Part shown: piece after piece, positions 1-8,439 of the stretch
Numbering within the stretch: position 1 is the stretch's first letter
Layout: each line of letters opens with the position of its first letter
Origin: JAJEAO01 sp963667635
Lineage (GTDB): Bacteria > Acidobacteriota > Vicinamibacteria > Marinacidobacterales > Marinacidobacteraceae
Direction of reading: 5' to 3'
Assembly: GCA_965232015.1 (NCBI GenBank)
Contig: OZ246946.1
Span: 310,001-374,000 of the forward strand
DNA length: 64,000 nucleotides
Position numbers and translations under genes: made by a program
Notes under the pieces: model-generated
Seen by the model: only the letters and a program-made list of their open reading frames with translations
Told to the model about the DNA's origin: nothing
The model's database searches: none

Positions 1-1164
1 GATGTTCTGGCCGAGCGCGATCGGATCGCTCCGCCCGCCCGCGCTGCCGGGATGCCGCTCCTGGGTCTCACCGTCGGCATCGACGGCGTCTGGAGCGCCC
101 GCTTCTGGTCTTGGAATGACCAGGAGTATTCGCGCGGCGATTGTTACAGCGTTCGGATCGTGGGCCAGAAGATACAGCTCAGTACCAACCCTCACTTCAT
201 TTCGCCTTCTTCCCGATCGAGCCGTCTGCGCCGAACGTTCGACACGTGGGGTCCCGAGGGGCAAGGCGCACTGGCCAGCCTCCGTATCGGCATCGTCGGG
301 ATCGGCAGCGTTGGCGCGATCATTGCCGAATCACTTGCCCGCATTGGGGTTACGCAGGTTCTTCTGGTGGACGCTGACCGTGTCGAGGAACATAATCTGG
401 ATCGGCTTCTCCACGCGACTGGTCGCGACATCGGTCGCTTCAAGGTTGACGTGGTCGCGCAGCAGCTCCGGCGCGGCGCGACGGCGGTCTCGTTTCGCGC
501 TGACGCCAAACGGGCGTGGGTTCAAGAGCGCGACGGGTACGCGGCCGTGCTCGATTGCGATGTTCTGTTTGTCGCCGTCGATCGCCCGCTACCGAAGGAC
601 CTCCTCAACAACATCGCCTATGTCCACTGCATCCCTGTCGTGTTCGGAGGCGTCCGCGTGGCGACCAAATCCAATGGTCACCTGGCCGACGCGACCTGGA
701 GCGTCGTCCGAGTCGGACCGGGGTTTCGCTGCCTGCGCTGCGACGGCCAGTACACGACGTCTGCGGTCATGGTGGAGCGTGACGGGTCCCTGGACGACAC
801 AGCCTATGTGGCCCGGCCCGCCGCGGGCCCGGGCAACGAGAACGTGTTTCCGTTCAGCGCGAATCTGGGAAGCCTGATGGTGCTCGAGATGCTGCGGGCC
901 GTACTCCGTGAGTCGTGGTGGCCACCCGTGCCGGCCAAGCTGCACTATAGCTACCTCTCGACGCGAATGTCCGCCCGGAGGTCGGTCTGCCGGCCGGGCT
1001 GCGTCGTTGCCGCGAGAGCCACCCAGGGGGACCGCTGGACGTATCCCTTTATCGAGAAGCCGGTGACTCGCGGGGAAGGACGGGGAGGCTGGCGCGACCG
1101 ATTCGTCCCACTCCTGTCCCGTTGGTCCTCGGGCATCCGAGGCTTGGTCGGGAGGCGAACGTGA
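1..1164 (+). CDS. ThiF/E1-like adenylyltransferase (5' end outside window)
   Basis: The frame is open from base 1, so the start lies upstream. A Rossmann loop with GxGxxG (GIVGIGSVG, about bases 290-318) followed by VDADRVEEHNLDRL is the nucleotide-binding signature of ThiF/MoeB/E1 enzymes, which adenylate the C-terminus of a ubiquitin-like partner. Two zinc-type pairs follow, CLRC (bases 730-741) and CRPGC (988-1002). The first 60 or so codons look like the end of a JAB/MPN peptidase-type domain, so the whole protein may be a JAB-E1 fusion; that is inference from recalled family architecture. The stop overlaps the next start as GTGA, which implies translational coupling with the ATPase. No E2 or ubiquitin-like gene is visible, but the upstream side is cut off. 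Confidence 0.8.
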   Translation, partial: DVLAERDRIAPPARAAGMPLLGLTVGIDGVWSARFWSWNDQEYSRGDCYSVRIVGQKIQLSTNPHFISPSSRSSRLRRTFDTWGPEGQGALASLRIGIVGIGSVGAIIAESLARIGVTQVLLVDADRVEEHNLDRLLHATGRDIGRFKVDVVAQQLRRGATAVSFRADAKRAWVQERDGYAAVLDCDVLFVAVDRPLPKDLLNNIAYVHCIPVVFGGVRVATKSNGHLADATWSVVRVGPGFRCLRCDGQYTTSAVMVERDGSLDDTAYVARPAAGPGNENVFPFSANLGSLMVLEMLRAVLRESWWPPVPAKLHYSYLSTRMSARRSVCRPGCVVAARATQGDRWTYPFIEKPVTRGEGRGGWRDRFVPLLSRWSSGIRGLVGRRT

Positions 1165-2429
1165 GCACTGGAGTTACCGGCTTGGCGCTCACGAATGTCC
1201 GGTGCTTCGCTGGTGAGCAGCGAGCACGTCTCGCGAGGATCACGTTGCTGGTTGGCGAGAACAGCGTCGGGAAGACGACCTTTCTCGGTTGTCTGAACGC
1301 CCTCGGTCGTTTGGCTGGTTTCGCTGGGCTCCGTGATGGAATCAACTGGTTCGACCAGGATCCGTTCTCGATGGGATCCTTCGAGACTCTTGCTCGAACA
1401 GGCGCCCCGTCGTTTCGGGGCGGCATCGGACTCGCCGACGGCCCCGTCAGCGAGCTGATGATCGAGTTCGCGGCCGGCGCCGACATGGATCCCAGAGAAG
1501 TCGAACTGGAGTTGCGTCTAGCGGACAGCGCATCGGAAACGGCTTCGACGCTGACCATGCGTCGCGGGCCTGTTCCGACCCACCCGGAGCACTGGCGCTT
1601 CGACGGTCCCGGCTTTCAGTTCCTTCTCCCCCAGTCCGAGGTGTCGTACAGGCAGTTCACGACCTGGCTCTCGCAGGCGGTCCGCTACGGGCTACTCCCC
1701 TTCGCTGGTGACCAAACACAGTTCCGGAAACGAGTCCATCGTGCAACCGATCGCGATGTGGCCGCGTTCATCAAATTCGTCAACTTCTTTCGCCATCGAC
1801 TACGTCTGCCGGACGCGCCGCTTCGCGTCATCCCGATTCAACCACATGGCCTGGAGCCGCGTCGGCTCTACAGCTCCCATCCCCTCGGGGGAACAGATGC
1901 CCAAGCCGACTTCGGTGCAATCAATGATCTCGGCCGCCGGCTCGGTGTCTTCGATGAAATCGAAGTCCACCAGTCGGGTCGGGGAGATTTCGAGGTGCGT
2001 GTTGACGTGTCTGGCGCGTCCCGGAACCTGCAGGACGTTGGCTACGGCGTTGCGAGTGTCTTGCCCGCTCTCAAGGCCATGGCCAGCGCGCCTGGCAGTT
2101 CCGTGTTCTTGCTCCAGCAGCCGGAGGTTCACCTTCATCCGTCAGCGCAGGCCGCGCTTGTCGGGATTATGGCCAGGAGCGACCATGCATTCGTGGTCGA
2201 GACTCACAGTGATCACGTGCTGGACTGGTTTCGGATTCTCGCCAAGGAGGGAACTCTTCTACCCTCGGACGTAGCGATCATCTATTTTGAATCTGCTCCG
2301 GACGACCCAACGGAGACTCGATTGCACCAGATCTCCCTCGACAGTCGAGCCAATATGAGCGGACAGCCCCGTGGCTATCGCCGGTTCTTCTCGACAGAAA
2401 CGGCCAGATTGCTCGGATTCCCCGCATAA
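1161..2429 (+). CDS. AAA15/ABC-type ATPase (RecF/OLD-like), partner of PIN protein
   Basis: A protein of 422 aa. I chose GTG at 1161 because it overlaps the upstream TGA (GTGA) and has GGAGG at 1151-1155. Walker A is GENSVGKT (residues 32-39). The region NLQDVGYGVASVLPAL is signature-like, Walker B is QQPEVHLHP (about residue 317) and the H-loop is ETHSDH (about 345). The C-terminal RGYRRFF...LLGF resembles the DUF3696-type tail of predicted ATPases. There is no TOPRIM domain, unlike OLD nucleases. It has a second homologue in this window (17613-18926) with an identical VFLLQQPEVHLHPSAQAAL stretch, also followed by a PIN gene. By analogy with ATPase-plus-nuclease immune systems it may sense and license the PIN nuclease; the function is inferred. 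Confidence 0.85.
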   Translation: MSTGVTGLALTNVRCFAGEQRARLARITLLVGENSVGKTTFLGCLNALGRLAGFAGLRDGINWFDQDPFSMGSFETLARTGAPSFRGGIGLADGPVSELMIEFAAGADMDPREVELELRLADSASETASTLTMRRGPVPTHPEHWRFDGPGFQFLLPQSEVSYRQFTTWLSQAVRYGLLPFAGDQTQFRKRVHRATDRDVAAFIKFVNFFRHRLRLPDAPLRVIPIQPHGLEPRRLYSSHPLGGTDAQADFGAINDLGRRLGVFDEIEVHQSGRGDFEVRVDVSGASRNLQDVGYGVASVLPALKAMASAPGSSVFLLQQPEVHLHPSAQAALVGIMARSDHAFVVETHSDHVLDWFRILAKEGTLLPSDVAIIYFESAPDDPTETRLHQISLDSRANMSGQPRGYRRFFSTETARLLGFPA

Positions 2430-2439
2430 TTCGTCGAGC

Positions 2440-2946
2440 ATGTGTGTAAGGACCATCGTTGACGCGAGTGCCTTTCGTCACATCTGTGAGCCAACGCGGA
2501 ATTCCGCAGGGGATCAGGTGCGTGGTTGGATTGATCGTGGCGACGGGCGTATCGTGTACTCCATTGACAGCACACGGTACGCGGAGGAACTTGAGAGGAA
2601 CCGGGTGTTCAGAGCTATTTTGCGTCGTTATGTGCAGCGTGGCTTGGCCATGGAGATCGGCACCGAATCCGTTCAGGCGGCGGTGCATGAGATTCCCGGT
2701 CACCCCATCCGGCAATCGGATGACCCTCACGTCCTCGCGTTGGCGTTGGCCAGCGAGGCCACGGTGCTCTTCTCATGCGACCGTCCGCTTCAGAAGGACT
2801 TCGCGAACCACAGGGTGCTTTGCAACGTGGGTGGACACCCTCGCCGCAGCGTACCTGACGTGCGTATTGGGTTGCCGAGGGACACGTCTCGGGCTGCGAA
2901 CAGGAGGAAGTTCCTGGAGAGACGGAAGTGCCCCTTTTCGGATTGA
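2440..2946 (+). CDS. PIN-domain putative ribonuclease paired with ATPase
   Basis: A protein of 168 aa, starting 10 nt after the ATPase stop. PIN-type acidic positions are D8 (IVDAS), E49/E50, D94/D95 (QSDDPHVLALALA) and D114 (SCDRPLQKDF). PIN domains are metal-dependent RNases. The protein resembles the PIN protein at 17091-17609 in order and motifs (VDAS, DxHVLALA, DR-L-x-x-DF and a basic C-terminal helix), although overall identity is low. It lacks a small DNA-binding antitoxin neighbour, so an ordinary VapBC pair is unlikely; the ATPase is the probable partner. No strong ribosome-binding site is visible, consistent with coupling to the upstream gene. Confidence 0.75.
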   Translation: MCVRTIVDASAFRHICEPTRNSAGDQVRGWIDRGDGRIVYSIDSTRYAEELERNRVFRAILRRYVQRGLAMEIGTESVQAAVHEIPGHPIRQSDDPHVLALALASEATVLFSCDRPLQKDFANHRVLCNVGGHPRRSVPDVRIGLPRDTSRAANRRKFLERRKCPFSD

Positions 2947-3577
2947 CGCACGGTGAACGACCTGCCCGCGTGATGTCTGGTCGAGAACGAGTGAAGGGCG
3001 GGTGTGGCGCGAGACTGCCGCGCGGTCCCCGTCGCCGCGAGCGCGGTTCCCGCCGGCTCCCGACTCCGCATGACCGTCGGACTTCGTCTCATCCTTATTT
3101 GTCGCGCTCGTCTCACCCTGATTGACGCGCCACACCACTCGAGGCCGGGAGAACGTACGCCGGGTGGGAACGGGGAGTGGAGAGCGCCCTGGGAACCTCC
3201 GCGGAGCCAGCTCCAGACGCCGAAGAGGGAGACGGTCCGCCCGGTGGCGAGTGCCTCCGCGCCGACCCGGCACTCAGTTTTCAGTGGCGCCAGCTCGTCG
3301 TGTCGGCCTCCGGTGGCGCTCTGCCGGGCTCGCTCCACGATCCGGGGCGCGAACCCCTGGATGTAACGCAGACGTGAGCACGCGTTCTGGCGGCTGGAGT
3401 CGCCGTTCCAGCGGCGCGGAGCGCCCCAGTTCTCCCAGCGGCGCTCCATGTGGCGCCGGTGGGCTGGGTTGCGAGTGCGGCGCCCCGCCTCCACCGTGAG
3501 GATTGGTCGGGAGGACTGGTGAAGAGCAGCGCTCCATACGGCGCTCCATACCATTCGCGGGTAGGAGGGTCGCGCCC
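2947..3577. other. 631-bp gap without a convincing gene
   Basis: Short frames on both strands look like GC-driven noise. The last 160 bp contain degenerate pieces of the dispersed element (CCAGTTCTCCCAGCGGCGC and GCGCTCCATACGGCGCTCC). The stretch GACTGGTGAAGAG near 3517 also occurs near 30761. The 3' end carries the promoter region and the ribosome-binding site of the BNR gene. I see nothing else in it. Confidence 0.6.
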
Positions 3578-6500
3578 ATGTTCCGAATCTTCCCGAGTCT
3601 CCGGGTTTCTCTCGCACTCTTCGCCGTCGCGGCGGTCGCTCTCGCTGCGCCCGTGGTGGGGCAGGAAGGGGACAGCGGTCCCGCGGAGGTGGCCAGGGCG
3701 ATCTCCGGGCTGAAGCTGCGGGCGATCGGCCCGGCGTTCATGGGCGGCCGGATCGCCGATATCGCGGTCCACCCCGATCGCCGCTCCACCTGGTACGTCG
3801 CCGTCGGTTCGGGGGGCGTGTGGAAGACCGAGAACGCCGGGACCACATGGACGCCGATCTTCGACGGAGAGCGGTCCTACTCGATCGGCACGGTCACCCT
3901 CGACCCCTCGAATCCGCAGGTCGTCTGGGTCGGCACCGGCGAGAACGTGAGCGGCCGCCACGTCGGCTGGGGCGACGGGGTGTACCGCAGCCGCGACGCC
4001 GGGGGCTCGTGGGAGAAGATGGGGCTCGACGGATCGGACCACATCGGCCGGATCCTGGTGGATCCGCGGGACGGGGACACCGTGCTGGTCGCCGCCGAGG
4101 GGCCACTCTGGAACGGCGGCGGCGAGCGCGGGGTCTATCGAACCGAAGACGGCGGGGCGACGTGGACGCGGGTGCTGGACCTCGGGCCCGACACCGGGGC
4201 CACCGACCTCGAGTTCGCGCCGGACGATCCGGACACCGTGTACGCCGCGGCCTACCAGCGGCGGCGCCACATCTGGTCCTTCCTCGCCGGAGGACCCGGA
4301 TCGGGGATCTGGAAATCGAACGACGGCGGGCGCACCTTCCGGGAAGTGACCCGGGGGCTCCCCACCGGAGACATCGGCAAGATCGGGCTGGCGGTCACTC
4401 CCGCCGATCCACGTCTGCTGTACGCCACCGTCGAGGCCGCCGAGGACGAGCAGGGGTTTTACGCCTCCACCGACCGGGGCGAGAGCTGGGAGAAGCGGAA
4501 CTCCTACATCTCCGGCGGCACCGGCCCGCACTACTACCAGGAGATCGAGGCGTCTCCGACCGACCCCGATCTCGTGTACCAGATGGATGTGTTCTTCCAT
4601 GTGACCCGCGACGGGGGACGCACCTTCGACTACCTCGGCACCGGGCGCGAGAAGCACTCCGACAACCACGCGCTGTGGATTGATCCCGACGATTCGGGTC
4701 ACCTGATCGGCGGGACGGACGCCGGGCTCTATGAGACCTTCGACGAGGGGGAGACGTGGCGCCACTTCCCGAACCTCCCGATCTCCCAGTTCTACAAGGT
4801 CGCGCTCTCGAACGGGGAGCCGTTTTACGACGTGCTCGGGGGCGCGCAGGATCTGGGGACGGTCCACGGTCCGGCGCGCACCACGAACATGGAAGGCGTG
4901 CGCAACCGGGACTGGTACGTGCCCCTCGGCGCCGACGGCTACGGGGTCGCCATTGATCCGCGCGACGACAACATCCTTTATCTCATGACGCAGCAAGGAG
5001 ACCTGACCCGGGTGGATCGCCGGAACCACGAGGTGCTGCGGATTCGCCCGCTGCCGGTCCCGGATGAAGTCCCCGAGCGATGGAACTGGGACTCCCCGCT
5101 CCTGATCAGCCCCCACGACTCCGACCGGCTCTGGTACGGATCGCATCGTCTGTGGCGCTCCGACGACATGGGGATGAGCTGGACCGCGGTCAGCCAGGAT
5201 CTGACGACCGGCCGGAACCGCTACGAGCTGCCGTTCTACGACCGCATCTGGAGCGTGGACGCGATGCACGACACCGGAGCGATGTCCCGCTACGCCACGC
5301 TCAGCGCGATCAGCGAGTCCCCCGTGGAGGCGGGGGTGCTCTACACCGGGAGCGACGACGGGCTGATCCACGTGAGTTCCGACGGCGGGGCGTCCTGGAG
5401 CCGCGCCGCTGACCTCCCCGGGCTCGCGCCGCTCTCGTTCATCAACGATGTGGAGGCGTCGGCGCACGACGCCGACACCGTGTTCGCGGTGGCCGACAAC
5501 CACAAGACCGGGGATTACCGCCCCTACGTGTTCGTCAGCCGCGACCGCGGGGCGTCGTGGGAGTCCATCGTGGGCGACCTCGATTCGGGCAGCATCGCGT
5601 GGGCGATCCAGCAGGATCACGAGGATCCCGATCTGCTCTTCCTCGGCGCCGAGTACGGGATGCACGTCTCGTGGAACGGGGGGACGAACTGGGTGAAGCT
5701 GGCCGGAGCGCCTCCGGTCCCGTTCCGGGATCTGAAGGTGCACCGGCGCGACGACGACCTCGTCGGCGCCACCTTCGGGCGCGGCTTCTATGTGCTCGAC
5801 GACTACCACGCGTTGCGCGGGGTGGCGGACGTCGCGGAGTCGGGAGAACCGGCGCTGTTCGGACTCCGCGACGCGTGGTGGTACATCCCTTCGGTCCCGG
5901 CTCAGGCCCCCGGTCGGCCGACACAGGGCAGCACCGCTTATGTCGCGGACAACCCGCCGTTCGGGGCGGTCTTCAGCTACTACCTGCCCGACGATCTGAC
6001 GACGGCGAAGGAGGAGCGGCGCGCGTCCGAGCGGGAAGCCCGGGAGTCCGGCGCGGACGCTTCGTTCCCCGGCTTCGATGCGCTGCGCCTCGAGGAGCTG
6101 GAGGTGGCCCCCGCGGTCTTCGTGGAGATCCGCGACGCGAGCGGGGCTCCGGTGCGCCGGGTTCGAGGATCCGCGAAGGCTGGAGTCCACCGCGTCGCCT
6201 GGGATCTGCGGGGCCCGGCGCCCAACCCGGTGAACCTCACCGAGCCGGGTTTCTCGCCTCCGTGGGTGCGGCCTCCGATCGGACCGCTCCACGCTCCCGG
6301 CGACTACCGCGCCCGGCTGCTCCAGGTGACCCGCGATGGCGCCATGCCGCTCGGCGAGGAGGTCACGTTCACGGTGAAGGCGGTCCCGACGCTGCCGGAG
6401 GGAACCGACCCGACCGCGGTCGCCGCCTTCCAGCAGGAGACGGCGGCGCTGCTGCGGGACGCGCATGCGGCGGCGGCCCGAACTCGCGAGATCCGCACCC

Positions 6501-6871
6501 GTCTCACGCACCTCCGGGCCGCGCTCGACGAGACGCCCGGCGCCGATCCGTCGCTCTACGCCGAAATGGACGCCATCCTCCGAGTGGTCTCGGATATCGA
6601 GGTTGCTCTAACGGGCGATCCGGCGGCGCAGTCGAGGAACCACCCGGCGGCGCCTTCGGTGCGGGGACGGCTGACGACGATCGTCTCGGGACACTGGGCG
6701 ACCCGGCAGATGCCGACCGAGACGCAGCGCGCCAGCCTGGCGACGGCCGGCGGCGACTTCGGTGACGTGAGCGCGTCGCTCACGGAACTTCTGACCACGA
6801 CGCTGCCCGATCTCGAAGCGCGACTCACCGCGGCCGGGGCGCCGTTCACGCCCGGTCGCGCCGTGCGTTAG
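3578..6871 (+). CDS. Secreted BNR/VPS10-type beta-propeller protein
   Basis: A protein of 1097 aa. The ATG at 3578 follows GTAGGAGGGT and begins a signal peptide (hydrophobic stretch to VVGQ, about residue 30). Repeated Asp-box motifs, such as KTENAGTTW, RSRDAGGSW, RTEDGGATW, KSNDGGRTF and STDRGESW, mark BNR/sortilin-like propeller blades across about residues 50-780. A C-terminal segment (about 860-930, VFVEIRDASGAPVRRVRG...WDLRG) looks like a FlgD-type Ig fold, and the last 150 residues are helical. Such proteins are often annotated as glycosyl hydrolases, but no catalytic residues for that can be shown here. It is probably exported, and its substrate is unknown. The gene is monocistronic and convergent with the coiled-coil gene downstream. 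Confidence 0.85.
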   Translation: MFRIFPSLRVSLALFAVAAVALAAPVVGQEGDSGPAEVARAISGLKLRAIGPAFMGGRIADIAVHPDRRSTWYVAVGSGGVWKTENAGTTWTPIFDGERSYSIGTVTLDPSNPQVVWVGTGENVSGRHVGWGDGVYRSRDAGGSWEKMGLDGSDHIGRILVDPRDGDTVLVAAEGPLWNGGGERGVYRTEDGGATWTRVLDLGPDTGATDLEFAPDDPDTVYAAAYQRRRHIWSFLAGGPGSGIWKSNDGGRTFREVTRGLPTGDIGKIGLAVTPADPRLLYATVEAAEDEQGFYASTDRGESWEKRNSYISGGTGPHYYQEIEASPTDPDLVYQMDVFFHVTRDGGRTFDYLGTGREKHSDNHALWIDPDDSGHLIGGTDAGLYETFDEGETWRHFPNLPISQFYKVALSNGEPFYDVLGGAQDLGTVHGPARTTNMEGVRNRDWYVPLGADGYGVAIDPRDDNILYLMTQQGDLTRVDRRNHEVLRIRPLPVPDEVPERWNWDSPLLISPHDSDRLWYGSHRLWRSDDMGMSWTAVSQDLTTGRNRYELPFYDRIWSVDAMHDTGAMSRYATLSAISESPVEAGVLYTGSDDGLIHVSSDGGASWSRAADLPGLAPLSFINDVEASAHDADTVFAVADNHKTGDYRPYVFVSRDRGASWESIVGDLDSGSIAWAIQQDHEDPDLLFLGAEYGMHVSWNGGTNWVKLAGAPPVPFRDLKVHRRDDDLVGATFGRGFYVLDDYHALRGVADVAESGEPALFGLRDAWWYIPSVPAQAPGRPTQGSTAYVADNPPFGAVFSYYLPDDLTTAKEERRASEREARESGADASFPGFDALRLEELEVAPAVFVEIRDASGAPVRRVRGSAKAGVHRVAWDLRGPAPNPVNLTEPGFSPPWVRPPIGPLHAPGDYRARLLQVTRDGAMPLGEEVTFTVKAVPTLPEGTDPTAVAAFQQETAALLRDAHAAAARTREIRTRLTHLRAALDETPGADPSLYAEMDAILRVVSDIEVALTGDPAAQSRNHPAAPSVRGRLTTIVSGHWATRQMPTETQRASLATAGGDFGDVSASLTELLTTTLPDLEARLTAAGAPFTPGRAVR

Positions 6872-6895
6872 CCGAAGAACGCCTCGCTCCGCCCG

Positions 6896-6922
6896 GGAGG
6901 ACCGGTCGGGGCCGGGTCCTCC
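6896..6922. terminator. Terminator-like hairpin between convergent genes
   Basis: GGAGGACC (6896-6903) pairs perfectly with GGTCCTCC (6915-6922) around an 11-nt GC-rich loop. It lies between the end of the BNR gene and the end of the convergent coiled-coil gene. No T-tract follows on either strand, so it would be an atypical intrinsic terminator. Confidence 0.4.
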
Positions 6923-6974
6923 AGAGTCGTGCCGGTGCTCCGTGACGAACGCGCCCATCGGCGCGTTGTCGCGG

Positions 6975-7481
6975 TTACGGCGTGGCGGAGTCGGCGTTCC
7001 CCGGTGACGATGAGGGTTGCTCGGGGGCGGCGCCGCCCGCCGGCTCGATCCCGACGACGGCGCCGTGGATGAGGGCGACATCCTCGCGGAGCGAACCTAC
7101 GTCTTCCTTCAGGGCGCCGACTTCGCGTCGCAGATCGCGAACCTCGAGTTCGAGTGCCTCGACACGGTGCTCCATGGCTTCCATGCGCTGTTCCATGGCC
7201 TCGAAGCGCGCCTCGAAGCGCTCCTCCATGGCCTCGAAGCGGGCGTCCATGCGCGCGTAGAGGCGCTCCTCGAAGCCTCGGAGGATGTCCATCGCGAAGC
7301 TGCCGGCGGCGAATGCCGCGAGGAAGGTCGTCGCGATGGCGGCGATGACGGTCGCCCGGGTGCGAACCCAGCGGCCGAGAGCGACGCGCGGGGTGCTGGA
7401 CGGGGCGGGTTTCACGGTGGGAGCGGCCGGTCGCTGCTGCGCCCGGACCGGCGTGGCTGGAGCCTCCGGTCGAGCCGCCAC
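6975..7481 (-). CDS. Coiled-coil membrane protein, 3' tandem copy with altered N-terminus
   Basis: A 168-aa reading from GTG 7481. It is a tandem paralogue of the gene at 7641-8210: both share ARPE-PATPV...QQRPAAPTVKPAP, one membrane segment (ATVIAAIATTFLAAFAAGSFAMD), a heptad-rich coiled coil (RFEAMEERFEARFEAMEQRMEAMEHR) and the tail GGAAPEQPSSSPGN. In this copy homology continues upstream of the GTG (GAAIPAGQ, ECYDAV), but the ATG/GTG end is gone and the frame runs into the dispersed hairpin at 7535-7552. It is therefore either a 5'-truncated duplicate or one using the internal GTG. The function is unknown; the proteins resemble small DUF1640/Bdr-like coiled-coil membrane proteins only in general layout. 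Confidence 0.55.
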   Translation of the reverse strand: MAARPEAPATPVRAQQRPAAPTVKPAPSSTPRVALGRWVRTRATVIAAIATTFLAAFAAGSFAMDILRGFEERLYARMDARFEAMEERFEARFEAMEQRMEAMEHRVEALELEVRDLRREVGALKEDVGSLREDVALIHGAVVGIEPAGGAAPEQPSSSPGNADSATP

Positions 7482-7534
7482 GGCATCGTAGCACTCCGTA
7501 CGGGCCTGCCCCGCGGGGATCGCGGCGCCGGCGC

Positions 7535-7605
7535 GCCGGACTCCAGTCCGGCAATTCTTCCGGCTCGAGCCCGCCTTCCGTAGCGGCGCCGAACTGGAGT
7601 CCGGC
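7535..7605. repeat. Two copies of the dispersed 18-bp hairpin
   Basis: A perfect GCCGGACT-CC-AGTCCGGC lies at 7535-7552 and a variant GCCGAACT-GG-AGTCCGGC, with one arm mismatch, at 7588-7605. They fill the gap between the two coiled-coil paralogues, where the 5' end of the downstream copy should be. Confidence 0.9.
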
Positions 7606-7640
7606 GTCGCGGGGCGAGCGCGCGCACAGGCGCGTTCTGG

Positions 7641-8210
7641 TCAGGGCGTGGTCGAGTCGCCGTTCCCAGGTGACGATGAGGGTTGCTCGGGGGCGGCGCC
7701 GCCCGCTGGCTCGAGCCCGACGACGGCTCCACGGATGAGGGCGACATCCTCGCGGAGCGCGCTCACGGCCTCCTTCAGTCCGTCCAGTTCCGTCCTGAAC
7801 GCTTCGAAGTCCCTCCGCAACGCTGCGACTTCGGATGCGAGCGCTTCGAAGCGCCGGTCCATGGCTTCGAAGCGCTGGTCCATGGCCTCGAAGCGCTGGT
7901 CCACGCGCGCGTAGATCCGCTCCTCGAAGCCGCGGAGAACATCCATCGCGAAGCTTCCGGCTGCGAAGGCCGCGAGGAAAGTCGTCGCGATGGCGGCGAT
8001 GACGGTCGCCCGGGTGCGAACCCAGCGGCCGAGAGCGACGCGCGGGGTGCTGGACGGGGCGGGTTTCACGGTGGGAGCGGCCGGTCGCTGTTGCGGTCGA
8101 ACCGGGGTGGCTGGAGTCTCCGGTCGAGCCGCCACGGCATCGTAGCACTCCTCCGGGACCTGGCCTGCGGGCATGGCGGCACCCTGAGCTGTCGCCTTCG
8201 CTTCGGTCAC
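7641..8210 (-). CDS. Coiled-coil single-pass membrane protein
   Basis: A protein of 189 aa from GTG 8210, preceded on the minus strand by GGAGGA. The layout is a cytoplasmic Pro/Ala-rich N-terminus, one transmembrane helix near residues 65-88, then a coiled coil in which RFEAMDQRFEAMDRRFEAL repeats a 7-residue unit, and a low-complexity tail. It is the intact member of a tandem pair with 6975-7481. The two coiled coils differ in heptad number while the flanks are nearly the same, which points to duplication followed by repeat expansion. The role is unknown; such proteins could tether or oligomerise at the membrane. Confidence 0.75.
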   Translation of the reverse strand: MTEAKATAQGAAMPAGQVPEECYDAVAARPETPATPVRPQQRPAAPTVKPAPSSTPRVALGRWVRTRATVIAAIATTFLAAFAAGSFAMDVLRGFEERIYARVDQRFEAMDQRFEAMDRRFEALASEVAALRRDFEAFRTELDGLKEAVSALREDVALIRGAVVGLEPAGGAAPEQPSSSPGNGDSTTP

Positions 8211-8378
8211 TTCGTCCTCCTTCGGGTCGGGAGATCGCGGGGCCAGAGAAAGCGGCCAACGGAGTCGTCCCGTCCCATCCCCCTCATGACGGAATTCGCA
8301 GGCTTTCGAACCGGCTCCGGAGGCGCTGTTCAGAACCCGGCTCTACCGGACGGCCGAGGTTGGCGGCCGGGAGGCGCT

Positions 8379-8396
8379 GCCGGACGGGCGTCCGGC
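8379..8396. repeat. Variant dispersed hairpin upstream of DUF885 gene
   Basis: GCCGGAC-GGGC-GTCCGGC keeps the 7-bp arms of the dispersed family but has a different centre, and is followed by GCTCC as in other copies. It lies 43 bp before the DUF885 start. Confidence 0.8.
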
Positions 8397-8439
8397 GCTC
8401 CAACGGGGCGATCCGGAGAGTCGTACCATCGCCCCGCCC

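Noticed and set aside
3281..6511. Open frame of over 1000 codons antisense to the BNR gene
   Set aside because: It mirrors the codon phase of a GC-rich gene, has no family motifs and is Arg/Pro-rich throughout.
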